A DNA stretch of 64,000 bases from Rubellimicrobium rubrum (lineage in GTDB: Bacteria; Pseudomonadota; Alphaproteobacteria; Rhodobacterales; Rhodobacteraceae), in contig NZ_VDFU01000003.1 of NCBI RefSeq assembly GCF_006152115.1, forward strand, positions 186,001 to 250,000, given 5' to 3'. The notes beneath the pieces are model-generated. The model saw only the letters and a list, made by a program, of their open reading frames with translations. It ran no database searches and was not told the origin of the DNA. Position 1 is the first letter of the stretch. The number at the start of each line of letters is the position of its first letter. The position numbers and the translations under genes were made by a program. This document shows, piece after piece, positions 16,541 to 24,880 of this stretch.

Positions 16541-19500
16541 TCACTCCGCGACGTGGAGCACGGGCCGCGCGCCCTCGCCCTCAAGCCGCATGAGGCGCGC
16601 CTCGAGTGCCGCGATCTCGGCCTTGCGGGCGGCGATGCCGGCGGACAGGTCGCTCAGGGCGGGCTCCTCGGGCTCCTCGTCCTTTTGGCCAACGAAGCGC
16701 CCGAAGATCCAGGAGATGAGGCGCTGCAGGTCGTCCATGATCAGGAAGAACGACGGCACAATCACAAGGCTCAGCACCGTCGAGACGATGATGCCCCCGA
16801 TCACGGCGGTGGCCATCGGCGCACGGAACGACCCGCCCTCGCCCACGCCCAGCGCCGAAGGCAGCATCCCCGCCGACATCGCGATCGAGGTCATCACGAT
16901 GGGACGGGCCCGCTTGTGGCCAGCCTCCACGACAGCCTCGAAGCGGCTCATGCCCTTGGCGCGCATCTCGATGGCAAAGTCCACCAGCAGGATCGCGTTC
17001 TTGGTCACGATCCCCATCAGCATCAGGATGCCGATCAGCACCGGCATCGACACCGCGCTTCCCGTCAGGATCAGCGCCGCCGCCACGCCGCCGATGGCGA
17101 GCGGCAGGGAGAAGAGGATCGTGAAGGGCTGGATCACGGAGCCGAACAGCAGGATCAGCACCCCGAGCATCAGCATGAGGGCCAGCAGCATGGCATTGGC
17201 GAAGCTCGCGAACAGCTCGGCCTGGATCTCGGCGTCGCCCGATTCGGCTGTCCGGACCGAAGCGGGAAGATCGACACCCGCCACGATTTCGTTAAACCGC
17301 GCCGTCGCGGTGCCCAGCGCCACCCCGGGGGGCAGGTTGGCGCCGATGGTAGCCACCCGCTCGCGGTTGAGACGGTTCACGACGCTCGGCCCCTCCGCGA
17401 CCACGATGTCCGCCACTGCGTTGAGCGGCACGGCACCCCCCGCCGCGGTCGGCACCCGCAGGGCCCCGATCCGCGCCAGGTCTTCCCGCGCGCTCCGGGT
17501 CAGTTGCACCCGCACCGGAATGAGCCTGTCGTCGATCGAGACCTTGGCCAGCGCCGCATCGTAGTCGCCGATCGTGGCGACCCGCACGGCTTCGGCGATC
17601 GACGCCGTGGTGACGCCCAGGCGGGCGGCTTCCTCGATTCGGGGGGTGATCTGCAGTTCGGGCCGGGGCAGGGCACCCTCGGTCGAGACCGCCTGCAGCA
17701 GCGGATCGCCCCGCAGCGCCTCCTCGAGCCGGGCCACCGCCACGTTGAGGTCGGCTTCGCTTTGGGACAGGATCGAATAGGAGATGTCGCGCCCCGATCC
17801 GCCTGCGCCTTCGGCAAGCTTGATGATGCGCGCGTCCGGGATGGCCGACACCATCGCCAGGATCTCGGCCTCGATGGCGGTCTGCGGCCTCAGGGTGCCG
17901 TTGCGCCCGTGATAGGGCACGTCGGGAACCAGGTCGCCCAGCACCGGCACACTCTCGACGATGTCGAGGAGCTTGCGCTCGAGCGTGTTGTCGAGCCTGT
18001 CGAGCACGATCGTCACCGCGCCGCGGCGCACGTCGCGCTGTCCGGTCGGTGAGGAGCCGTCGAGCACGAAGACGTTCGCCACGCCGTCCACGCCGCTGAC
18101 CATGCCTTCGATCTGTCGCGTGACCGCCTCGGTGTCGGCCAGGGCGACGCCCGGGGGCAGTTCGACCGACAGGGTTATGCGGCTCGCATCCTCCGGCGGG
18201 ATGAAGCTGCCCGGAATCTGCGCCATGAAGTAGAGCGAGACCCCCAGGATGCCGAACGCCGCCAGCAGGGTGAGATACCGCACCCGCATGGTCACGCGAA
18301 CGAAGGCCAGATAGGCCCGCAGCATCAGGCCGTCCTTTTGACCGTGGTCGTCGTGACCATCGCTCGACCGCATCAGATAGGCGGCCATGAGCGGCGTGAT
18401 GAGCCGCGCGACCAGCAGCGAGAACAGCACGGCGATGGCGACCGTCAGGCCGAACTGCCGGAAGTACTGTCCCGGAATGCCGGGCATGAACGACACAGGC
18501 ACGAAGACCGCGACGATGGTGAACGAGGTCGCCACCACGGCAAGCCCGATCTCGTCGGCGGCGTCGATGGCGGCCCGATAGGGCGTCTTGCCCATTCGGA
18601 TGTGCCGCTGGATGTTCTCGATCTCGACGATGGCATCGTCCACCAGGATCCCGGTGGCCAAGGTGATCGCCAGGAACGAGATGAGGTTGAGCGAGAAGCC
18701 CAGAAGGTCCATGGCCCAGAAGGTCGGGATTGCGGACAGCGGCAGCGCCACCGCCGCGATCATCGTGGCGCGCCAGTTCCGCAGGAACAGGAGCACCACC
18801 AGCACCGCCAGCAGCGCGCCCTCCAGAAGCGTATGGATGGCGGCCTCGTAGTTGCCGTAGGTCGAGTAGACGTTGTCCACCACGAGGTCGATCGAGACGC
18901 CGGGGTTCTCGGCGCGGATCGTTTCCAGGCTTTCCTCGACTGTCTCCTGGACGCTCACCTCGGACGCGCCCTGGGCACGGAACACCGCGAACACGACCGC
19001 ATCCTCGCCGTTGAAGCTCGCCGAGGAGCGGACCTCCTCGTAGGTGTCCACCACGGTGCCGAGGTCGGACAGGCGCACCTCCCGGCCCGAGGGCAGGGCG
19101 ATGGTGCTCTCGGCCAGCCGCTCGGCGTCGCCCTGGTCGCCCAGCAGGCGGATCGCCTGCTCGCCCGATCCGAGGTCGGCGCGCCCGGCGCCCTGGTTGG
19201 CGTTGGTGGCCCGGATCTGGGCGCTGACCGTGCCGGCGGTGATCCCGTAGGCATCGAGCCGCGCGGGGTCGAGCTCCACCCGGATCTCACGGTCCGCGCC
19301 GCCGTAGCGGTCGACCTGACCGACGCCGGGCCGGCCCTGGAGCTCGCTCTTGATGGTGTCGTCCACGAACCAAGAGAGTTCCTCGTAGGTCATGGCCGGC
19401 GCGGAGACCGCGTAATACAGGATCGCCTGCCCTGCCACGTCCACCTTGGTGACGACGGGTTCCTCGACATCTCCGGGAAGATCGCCGCGGATCTGGTCGA

Positions 19501-19834
19501 TGGCGTCCTTGACGTCCTGCACGGCTTCGTCGGTGGGCACCTCCATGCGGAAGGTGACCACCGTGGACGACAGGCCGTCCGAGACGGTCGAGGTGATGTC
19601 GTCAACCCCGGTGATTCCAGCCACCGCGTCCTCGACCTCGCGGGTCACCTGACTTTCAAGCTCGGCCGGTGCCGCGCCCGACTGGGCCACGGATATCGAC
19701 ACCACGGGCACGTCGATGGTGGGGAACTGGGTGATGGGCAAGGTGCGGAAGCTCTGCCAGCCCAAGAGCAGCAGAAGTCCGAATACAAGGATGGGCGCAA
19801 TGGGATGGCGGATCGACCAGGCAGAAAAGTTCAT
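16541..19834 (-). CDS. RND efflux pump inner-membrane transporter
   Basis: A 1097-aa HAE1-type RND pump that exports hydrophobic compounds using proton flow. The start at MNFSAWSIRHPIAPI gives the usual N-terminus with TM1 at once; the reading frame extends 43 codons further but that part overlaps the adaptor gene. Periplasmic domains lie between TM1-2 and TM7-8; the proton-relay Asp pair is in the GILVDDAIVEIENI segment. The C-terminus carries an extra charged helix (ARKAEIAALEARLMRLEGEG). The gene follows the adaptor by 4 bp. No outer-membrane channel gene is present nearby. Substrates are unknown. Confidence 0.96.
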   Translation of the reverse strand: MNFSAWSIRHPIAPILVFGLLLLLGWQSFRTLPITQFPTIDVPVVSISVAQSGAAPAELESQVTREVEDAVAGITGVDDITSTVSDGLSSTVVTFRMEVPTDEAVQDVKDAIDQIRGDLPGDVEEPVVTKVDVAGQAILYYAVSAPAMTYEELSWFVDDTIKSELQGRPGVGQVDRYGGADREIRVELDPARLDAYGITAGTVSAQIRATNANQGAGRADLGSGEQAIRLLGDQGDAERLAESTIALPSGREVRLSDLGTVVDTYEEVRSSASFNGEDAVVFAVFRAQGASEVSVQETVEESLETIRAENPGVSIDLVVDNVYSTYGNYEAAIHTLLEGALLAVLVVLLFLRNWRATMIAAVALPLSAIPTFWAMDLLGFSLNLISFLAITLATGILVDDAIVEIENIQRHIRMGKTPYRAAIDAADEIGLAVVATSFTIVAVFVPVSFMPGIPGQYFRQFGLTVAIAVLFSLLVARLITPLMAAYLMRSSDGHDDHGQKDGLMLRAYLAFVRVTMRVRYLTLLAAFGILGVSLYFMAQIPGSFIPPEDASRITLSVELPPGVALADTEAVTRQIEGMVSGVDGVANVFVLDGSSPTGQRDVRRGAVTIVLDRLDNTLERKLLDIVESVPVLGDLVPDVPYHGRNGTLRPQTAIEAEILAMVSAIPDARIIKLAEGAGGSGRDISYSILSQSEADLNVAVARLEEALRGDPLLQAVSTEGALPRPELQITPRIEEAARLGVTTASIAEAVRVATIGDYDAALAKVSIDDRLIPVRVQLTRSAREDLARIGALRVPTAAGGAVPLNAVADIVVAEGPSVVNRLNRERVATIGANLPPGVALGTATARFNEIVAGVDLPASVRTAESGDAEIQAELFASFANAMLLALMLMLGVLILLFGSVIQPFTILFSLPLAIGGVAAALILTGSAVSMPVLIGILMLMGIVTKNAILLVDFAIEMRAKGMSRFEAVVEAGHKRARPIVMTSIAMSAGMLPSALGVGEGGSFRAPMATAVIGGIIVSTVLSLVIVPSFFLIMDDLQRLISWIFGRFVGQKDEEPEEPALSDLSAGIAARKAEIAALEARLMRLEGEGARPVLHVAE

Positions 19835-19838
19835 GGTC

Positions 19839-21071
19839 TCAGTCCTCTTCCACTTGGCCGCCTTGGGCGACCTCCAACTCGTCCTGAACCGGGTTGATGC
19901 GGTCCCCATCGCGCACGAAGGCTCCGGCCTTGGTGACGACGAGATCGCCTTCGGCCAGACCATCGACGATGCCGATCAGGCCGCCATCCCGGATTCCGGT
20001 GGTCACGCTGACCCGTTCCGCCACGCCGTCGCGGACCCGCATGACGGTCGAGCCATCCGAGCCCGTGCCCACGGCCGTGACCGGCACGGCAGGGCTTTCC
20101 TGCTCGCTCACCGTCACCTCGGCCGTCAGGAACATGCCTTTCACGGCCCGGGTGGGGTCGTCGATCTGGATCCGCGCAACGCCAAGGCGTGTCTGCGGGT
20201 CGATCGCGGGCTCCACGAGGCGAACCTTGCCGGGAATGACGTCGGAGCCCTGCATCGCCTGCATGGTCGCCGGTTGACCTTCATCGAGCCGCAGCAGGTC
20301 CTGTTCGGAGACGTCGGCGCGCATCTCCATCGCGCCCTCGCGGACGATGGTGAACATCGCCTGACCCGTCGCGGAGGCAATGGCTCCGATCTGGGCGTTG
20401 CGTGCAACCACGAGGCCGCCCACGGGCGCCCGGACCTCCGTTCGGGACAACTGCAGCTCTGCATTCTCGATCTGCGCGTCCACCAGTTCAAGTTGTGCTC
20501 GCGCCGAGGCGATCCCCTGCTCGGACACGCGCACGGCCGCCCGCGCGGACTCGGCTGCGGCGGCGGACTGGTCGGCCTGCGCCTGGGGAACGGAGCCGGC
20601 CTCGACCAGCTCGGCGTTGCGGCGGGCCACTCGCTCGGCCTCTTCGGCATTAGCCGTGGCCTGCACGAGGCTGGCCTCGGCTTGCGCGATCTGCGCCTCG
20701 GTCGAGGCACGATTCGCAGCGAGCTGGCTCAACTGCAGTTCCAGCGTCGACTCCGACAGGCGAGCGAGCACCTGACCTTCCTCGACCGTGTCTCCGACAT
20801 CGGCCAGAAGCTCGTCGATGGGCTGCCCCTCGACGAGCGGTTGGACCTGAACCTGCTCGATGGCATCCACGAGGCCCGAGGCGATCACGCGATCGGTCAG
20901 CCGGACGCGCTTCACCTCGGAAACGGTGATCGCGGGCAGGTCGGCGGCCGGTGCGGCTTCTTCGGAATGTGCGTCGGGCGCAGCTTCCTGCGCCATTGCA
21001 AGGCCTGGGACGGCGATGAGGGAGGCCGCGATCAGGGCGCGAAGGGAATGGGCCGAGGGCAGGACGGTCAT
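19839..21071 (-). CDS. RND efflux periplasmic adaptor subunit
   Basis: A 410-aa membrane-fusion protein. The signal peptide ends near AMAQ (28). A biotinyl-lipoyl domain (about 74-104) leads into a long alpha-hairpin (105-210, Ala/Glu/Gln-rich heptads), then the second half of the lipoyl domain (TEVRAPVGGLVVARNAQIGAI) and beta-barrel domains. It links the pump to an outer-membrane channel. The ATG is 1 bp after the TetR-family stop and the stop is 4 bp before the pump, so all three form one operon. Confidence 0.95.
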   Translation of the reverse strand: MTVLPSAHSLRALIAASLIAVPGLAMAQEAAPDAHSEEAAPAADLPAITVSEVKRVRLTDRVIASGLVDAIEQVQVQPLVEGQPIDELLADVGDTVEEGQVLARLSESTLELQLSQLAANRASTEAQIAQAEASLVQATANAEEAERVARRNAELVEAGSVPQAQADQSAAAAESARAAVRVSEQGIASARAQLELVDAQIENAELQLSRTEVRAPVGGLVVARNAQIGAIASATGQAMFTIVREGAMEMRADVSEQDLLRLDEGQPATMQAMQGSDVIPGKVRLVEPAIDPQTRLGVARIQIDDPTRAVKGMFLTAEVTVSEQESPAVPVTAVGTGSDGSTVMRVRDGVAERVSVTTGIRDGGLIGIVDGLAEGDLVVTKAGAFVRDGDRINPVQDELEVAQGGQVEED

Positions 21072-21072
21072 G

Positions 21073-21711
21073 TCAGTGATCCTTCCCGGCCAGGACGTCG
21101 TCGATCAGCCGGTCAATGGTTTTCAGGATTAGTTCGTTCAGGTCGCTGTCCGCTGCAGGGCAGGGTCCGTGGCCGCAGGCCGAGCCACGCACGATCAGCA
21201 CGATCACGCGGGCATGCGTCTCGAAACGCCGGAACGCCTCCTCTTCAGGCAGTTGGCTCACGAGACCCAGCACCGAAACGATTCGCTGGACGATGCCTAT
21301 CTCGAAGCCAGCCAGCAGAGCCGCGATGTCGGGCTTTCGTGCCGCTACTGCCAATATCTCGGCCCAAAGCGGGTCCTCGTCCTGGCAGTTCTCCATCACC
21401 CGTTCGCGCAAGGTAGCCTTCAGCGCGGCAAGCGGATCGTCCGAGGTGGCGATGGCTCGAAAAGTCTGCTCCACCTCCAGAAGGTCCCGAGCGATCAACG
21501 CCTCGACCAAGGCGGCCTTGGACGGGAAGTAGCGATAGAAGTTCCCCGCGCTCATGCCGGCGGCCTTGGCGAGATCCTGCATGGATGCGCCGTCGAAGCC
21601 TTTCTCTACGAAAGCATGCCGGGCGAGGCCAAGGATCTCCTCGCTACGATGACCCGAGTCCGTCGCTTCGGCCCCGTTCACTCCGACCAAGGTGGAAAGA
21701 TCCTGTGGCAC
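21073..21711 (-). CDS. TetR/AcrR-family repressor of the RND operon
   Basis: A 212-aa regulator starting at GTG. The N-terminal helix-turn-helix (about 42-62: MQDLAKAAGMSAGNFYRYFPSK) is the TetR type; the C-terminal part is a helical ligand-binding domain. It is the first gene of the operon, directly upstream of the adaptor, so it most likely represses its own operon and is released by a pump substrate. A perfect palindrome 26 bp upstream of the start is its probable operator. Confidence 0.92.
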   Translation of the reverse strand: MPQDLSTLVGVNGAEATDSGHRSEEILGLARHAFVEKGFDGASMQDLAKAAGMSAGNFYRYFPSKAALVEALIARDLLEVEQTFRAIATSDDPLAALKATLRERVMENCQDEDPLWAEILAVAARKPDIAALLAGFEIGIVQRIVSVLGLVSQLPEEEAFRRFETHARVIVLIVRGSACGHGPCPAADSDLNELILKTIDRLIDDVLAGKDH

Positions 21712-21737
21712 CTATGTGAGTCTCCCGCAGAAGCGTG

Positions 21738-21755
21738 TGAATGAACGTTCATTCA
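21738..21755. promoter_or_regulatory. 18-bp perfect palindrome, TetR-type operator
   Basis: TGAATGAACGTTCATTCA is an exact 18-bp palindrome lying 26 bp before the GTG of the TetR-family gene. Length, symmetry and position fit an autoregulatory TetR operator. The core GAATGAACGTTCATTC resembles other AcrR-type sites in general design. Binding has not been shown. Confidence 0.7.
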
Positions 21756-21877
21756 TCTGGGTGCTGATGCGACGATTGTCCAGTGCTGGGTGCAATCTGG
21801 AGCTGGTTTTGTCCTGGATGTGTCTAAGCTGCGGTGCGATGCCGTTAAAGTAGGCACTTCCTTACCCTGAACGCCTC

Positions 21878-21905
21878 TGGACACTGTCAGCGCGCTCGCC
21901 TAGAA
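21878..21905 (+). promoter_or_regulatory. Candidate tRNA-Phe promoter
   Basis: TGGACA (21878-21883) and CTAGAA (21900-21905) are separated by 16 bases and end about 40 bp before the mature tRNA 5' end, a sensible arrangement for a stable-RNA promoter. The match to the consensus is partial, so the call is tentative. Confidence 0.3.
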
Positions 21906-21944
21906 GGCGCCCACCTGATGCGGACGACACGTTCGCATCCCCGT

Positions 21945-22019
21945 GCCCGGGTAGCTCAGGGGTAGAGCAGCGGATTGAAAATCCGCGTGTCGGTGGTTCA
22001 AATCCGCCCCCGGGCACCA
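21945..22019 (+). tRNA. tRNA-Phe (anticodon GAA)
   Basis: A 75-nt cloverleaf with encoded CCA. Acceptor GCCCGGG pairs with CCCGGGC, discriminator A; D-arm contains GCTCAGGGGTAGAGC; anticodon stem GCGGA/TCCGC with loop TTGAAAA gives GAA; T-arm GTTCAAATC is standard. It stands alone between the RND operon (divergent) and the chemotaxis locus (convergent). Confidence 0.97.
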
Positions 22020-22662
22020 CTTGTGCTGCTTCCTTTCGAGTTGGATCGTCCTTCTTTGGCCGGATGTCGAGGCGGTTGCGTCGCGCCCTGATGAATCGGG
22101 ATGTGTCATGCGCTTCAGCCGGGCGACTCGTGGACGTGCATCTTCAGTCCTCCGGCCCAATCCGTCGGTGAGCGCATGGAAGAACCGCAGCCTGGGAGCA
22201 GCCCCTTACTTGTGCTTTGACGTTTGCAGCGCTGAGGCCTGCTAGCTGTCGAATCTAGCCTTTGCTGTTGGGCGGGGGCTTGGGTGTAGAGCAAGGGCTT
22301 TAGCACCGAACAGTCAGTTCAGGAACGATTGCATCGGTTCTGAACGTGTTCGGACGTCTCTAACCCAGCAGGATCCAGCCTGGATGTCGAAGCCTTGACA
22401 CTCTTTGAACGGACGTCGCTGACCGGCAGATCCTCAAGGTCATGATCGCACCTCCTGAGGGGTAGGCCCGTCGGAGGAGCTGCTTTCAGCGGCAGACAGG
22501 ACTGAAAGGATCCCTATTCCCCTTGGTGAGCCGACTTGGCAGCGCAGTCCGCGCTCAGGGAACAAAGCCAAATCGTCAGTGCCCTCAGCCTTGACATGCA
22601 TAACGAGCCAAGGCGCAGCCAGCCCTGGCTCGTTCGTTGCGGCGGAACTTGGCGCTTGGGCG
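22020..22662. other. Gene-free spacer after tRNA-Phe
   Basis: About 640 bp with no convincing coding frame on either strand. The base composition is less GC-rich than the flanks. It contains a small perfect repeat ATCCAG-C-CTGGAT (22373-22385) and nothing that resembles a duplicated tRNA 3' end, an integrase or an IS end. Possible explanations are an eroded insertion at a tRNA site or an unrecognised small RNA. Confidence 0.5.
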
Positions 22663-24096
22663 TCAGAACTCCTGCCATCCTCCATCGGAGGCCCCGACGG
22701 CAAGGCGTACCGGACGGGACGGAGCCCGCGGCGCAAGGTCCATTTGGGCCGTGGTAGCCGTTGGAGAGGCTGTCGCCTTGATGTCGGCCTCAGCGATCCG
22801 GAACCGTCCGACGACCTCTCCCAGATGCGCGGCATCCTGGCTTAGAGCATGGCTGGCGGTCGTTGACTCTTCCACCATGGCCGCATTCTGCTGCGTGACC
22901 TGATCAAGCTGCGTGATCGCGATGTTGATCTCGCCCAAGCCGGTCGACTGCTCACGCGCGCCGGCCGCGATCTCGCTGACGAGGGAAGATATCTCCGAGA
23001 CGCGGCCCACGATGCTGGTGAGCGCCGTGCCGGCTTGTCCGACGAGCTGGACGCCGTCTTGCACCTGCTTCGCACTCCCCTCGATCAGGGACTTGATCTG
23101 GCGAGCGGCGTCGGAGGATCGCTGCGCCAGGGAGCGCACTTCGGAGGCCACGACCGCAAAGCCGCGCCCGGCCTCGCCAGCCCTCGCGGCCTCCACCCCA
23201 GCGTTCAGGGCCAGGAGGTTGGTCTGGAAAGCGATGTCGTCGATAACGCCGATGATTTGCGAGATCTCGTCCGAGGACCGCTTGATCTCCGACATGGCGG
23301 CCACGGCGTCCCGAACCACCGAGCCGCTGCTCTCGGCTTCGGCCTTGGCCTCGCCGACGACAGCCTCGACCTCGACCGTGCGCTCGGCGGCCGAAGCCAC
23401 GCTGGCCGTAAGTTCGCCCAGCGCTGCCGCCGTTTGTTCCAGAGCGGCCGCCTGGCTTTCCGTGCGCCTGGACAAGTCGTCCGATGATTCGCTGATCTCG
23501 ATCGACCGGTCACGGATGCTGTTGGCGTTGCCCACGACCGAAGCCACGATCGAGCCCAGCGTCTCCAGAGTCCGATTGAAATCGGAGCGGAGCCCTTCGT
23601 AGGCTTGCGGGAAGGGGGCCGTGATAGGCGTGTCGAGGTCACCCTGCGCGAGTCGGGTCAGCCCTCGTCCGAGTTCCGACACGATGCGCTCTTGCTCGTC
23701 CTGCGCGGCATCACGCTCAAAGGCGGCGCGATCCGCTGACTGCAGGCTGGTGCGTAAGTCGTTCAGGGTCGCCGCGATCGCACCGAATTCGTCCGTCCGG
23801 CCCAAGCCAGAGATGGCGTGGTCAGGATCACGATGGGCGACAGCCTGCATGGACTGGCCGAGATCTTCTAGTCCGGTCGTCACGGATCGGGCCAGCAGCC
23901 ACCCGAGAAGACCGGCCACGCCCACGCTGCTCAGGATGAGAGCCACGACCGTGATGTGGAGGCCGGGGCCGCTCAGGAGCGCATCCTCCTGGCCTTGGCG
24001 GTAGAGCAGGATGCCGAAGCAACTCATCACGATGAGCATGAGGCCCATGATCGCGAGGGGGAGGCGAAGAGCGAGGGGGAGGCGGGCGCTGAGCAT
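22663..24096 (-). CDS. Methyl-accepting chemotaxis protein with WQEF tail and minimal periplasmic part
   Basis: A 477-aa receptor. TM1 is about 14-33 and TM2 47-69, leaving only some 13 residues outside, so there is no periplasmic ligand domain. Two HAMP-like segments follow (about 70-120 and 135-185), then a signalling bundle with the tip IAFQTNLLALNAGVEAARAGEAGRGFAVVA (about 288-317 in all). Gln/Glu-rich methylation helices flank it. A flexible linker (435-472) ends in GGWQEF, which resembles the C-terminal pentapeptide that tethers CheR/CheB. It is the last gene of the leftward che operon. It probably senses a membrane or cytoplasmic state, or another protein. Confidence 0.92.
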   Translation of the reverse strand: MLSARLPLALRLPLAIMGLMLIVMSCFGILLYRQGQEDALLSGPGLHITVVALILSSVGVAGLLGWLLARSVTTGLEDLGQSMQAVAHRDPDHAISGLGRTDEFGAIAATLNDLRTSLQSADRAAFERDAAQDEQERIVSELGRGLTRLAQGDLDTPITAPFPQAYEGLRSDFNRTLETLGSIVASVVGNANSIRDRSIEISESSDDLSRRTESQAAALEQTAAALGELTASVASAAERTVEVEAVVGEAKAEAESSGSVVRDAVAAMSEIKRSSDEISQIIGVIDDIAFQTNLLALNAGVEAARAGEAGRGFAVVASEVRSLAQRSSDAARQIKSLIEGSAKQVQDGVQLVGQAGTALTSIVGRVSEISSLVSEIAAGAREQSTGLGEINIAITQLDQVTQQNAAMVEESTTASHALSQDAAHLGEVVGRFRIAEADIKATASPTATTAQMDLAPRAPSRPVRLAVGASDGGWQEF

Positions 24097-24131
24097 GGGA
24101 CGTCCTGATGCAATGCGTGGGAGGCTCGGGC

Positions 24132-24494
24132 TTAGAAAAGCTCGACCGGTGGTTGAGGAGTGCAGGCTAGGCCTTGCCTGCCCAGGGCCGCGCCGAGGCT
24201 TGCGGCCACGCGTTCGAGCTTGAGGGCGTGAAAGGCGGGACCCGCGTCGATCTGGACGTCGGTCGGGACATGATCGCCCAAGCGCATCATGAACCCTTCG
24301 AGGTCATTCAGGATCTGGAGCGCCAGATCGATGCTCTGCAGATCCTGGGCCGCACCATCGGCCGCCGGACGCGACTGAAGAACCGCAGTGAGGTGGTGCT
24401 CCGCCGCGAGAATGGCTTGGCGCGGCCCGTCGATCTCGCGGGCGAGAGCAGGGAGCAGGTCGCTCAGGGCGACCGGGAGTTCCTGTTCCATCAT
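24132..24494 (-). CDS. CheT-like small chemotaxis protein with DxxxQ motif
   Basis: A 120-aa, mostly helical protein starting MMEQELPVALSDLLPALARE. It contains D56-LAL-Q60, a DxxxQ motif like that used by CheZ, CheC and CheX to dephosphorylate CheY, within helix LQSIDLALQILNDLEGFMMRLGD. The ATG overlaps the cheY stop (ATGA), and the C-terminus ends in the hydrophobic PPVELF. Position, size and motif resemble the small CheT protein described in the Sinorhizobium che1 operon, from memory. It may help to dephosphorylate CheY or act on methyltransferase activity. It lies 35 bp before the MCP gene. Function is inferred; no domain name is certain. Confidence 0.6.
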   Translation of the reverse strand: MMEQELPVALSDLLPALAREIDGPRQAILAAEHHLTAVLQSRPAADGAAQDLQSIDLALQILNDLEGFMMRLGDHVPTDVQIDAGPAFHALKLERVAASLGAALGRQGLACTPQPPVELF

Positions 24495-24877
24495 AGCCGG
24501 CCCACGACCTGTTCGATGGAGGCCTTGAGGGATGCTGTCGTGAACGGCTTCTTGACGAGGTTGTTCAGCCCCAAAGCCCGGCCGCGGTCCATGACTTCCT
24601 TGGTCGGACTTCCGGTCACCAGAATAAAGCCGACGCCTTGGGTCGTGCGGTTCGACCGCAGTGCCTCCAGAAGCTGGAGGCCGTTCATCCCCGGCATGTT
24701 GTAGTCCGCAAGGACCAGATGGACGGGGTTCGCGACGATCTTGTTGAGCGCGGCCTGTCCGGCGCTCTCGGTCTGGAACTTCCATAGTCCCATCTCCTCG
24801 AGCGCTTGCGTCAGGAGCCCGCGGCTCACCGACATGTCGTCGACGACCATTATGCGGAGCGTGTCCTTGAGTGCCAT
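24491..24877 (-). CDS. cheY: CheY-type single-domain response regulator
   Basis: A 128-aa receiver: acidic residues D13/D14 (VVDDMSVSRG), phospho-acceptor D58 (LADYNMPGMNG), switch Thr/Ser (LVTGS) and Lys110 (VKKPF). The MPGMNG variant with Asn instead of Asp is common in CheY. It is preceded by cheR (3 bp gap) and followed by the DxxxQ gene (4-bp overlap), so the regulator and its presumed phosphatase are translated together. It is one of three CheY proteins in the locus. Confidence 0.93.
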   Translation of the reverse strand: MALKDTLRIMVVDDMSVSRGLLTQALEEMGLWKFQTESAGQAALNKIVANPVHLVLADYNMPGMNGLQLLEALRSNRTTQGVGFILVTGSPTKEVMDRGRALGLNNLVKKPFTTASLKASIEQVVGRL

Positions 24878-24880
24878 GTC

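Noticed and set aside
21900-22160. Reverse-strand frame encoding a peptide with GADLNHRHADFQSAALPLSYPG
   Set aside because: It is the antisense translation of tRNA-Phe, a common false protein.
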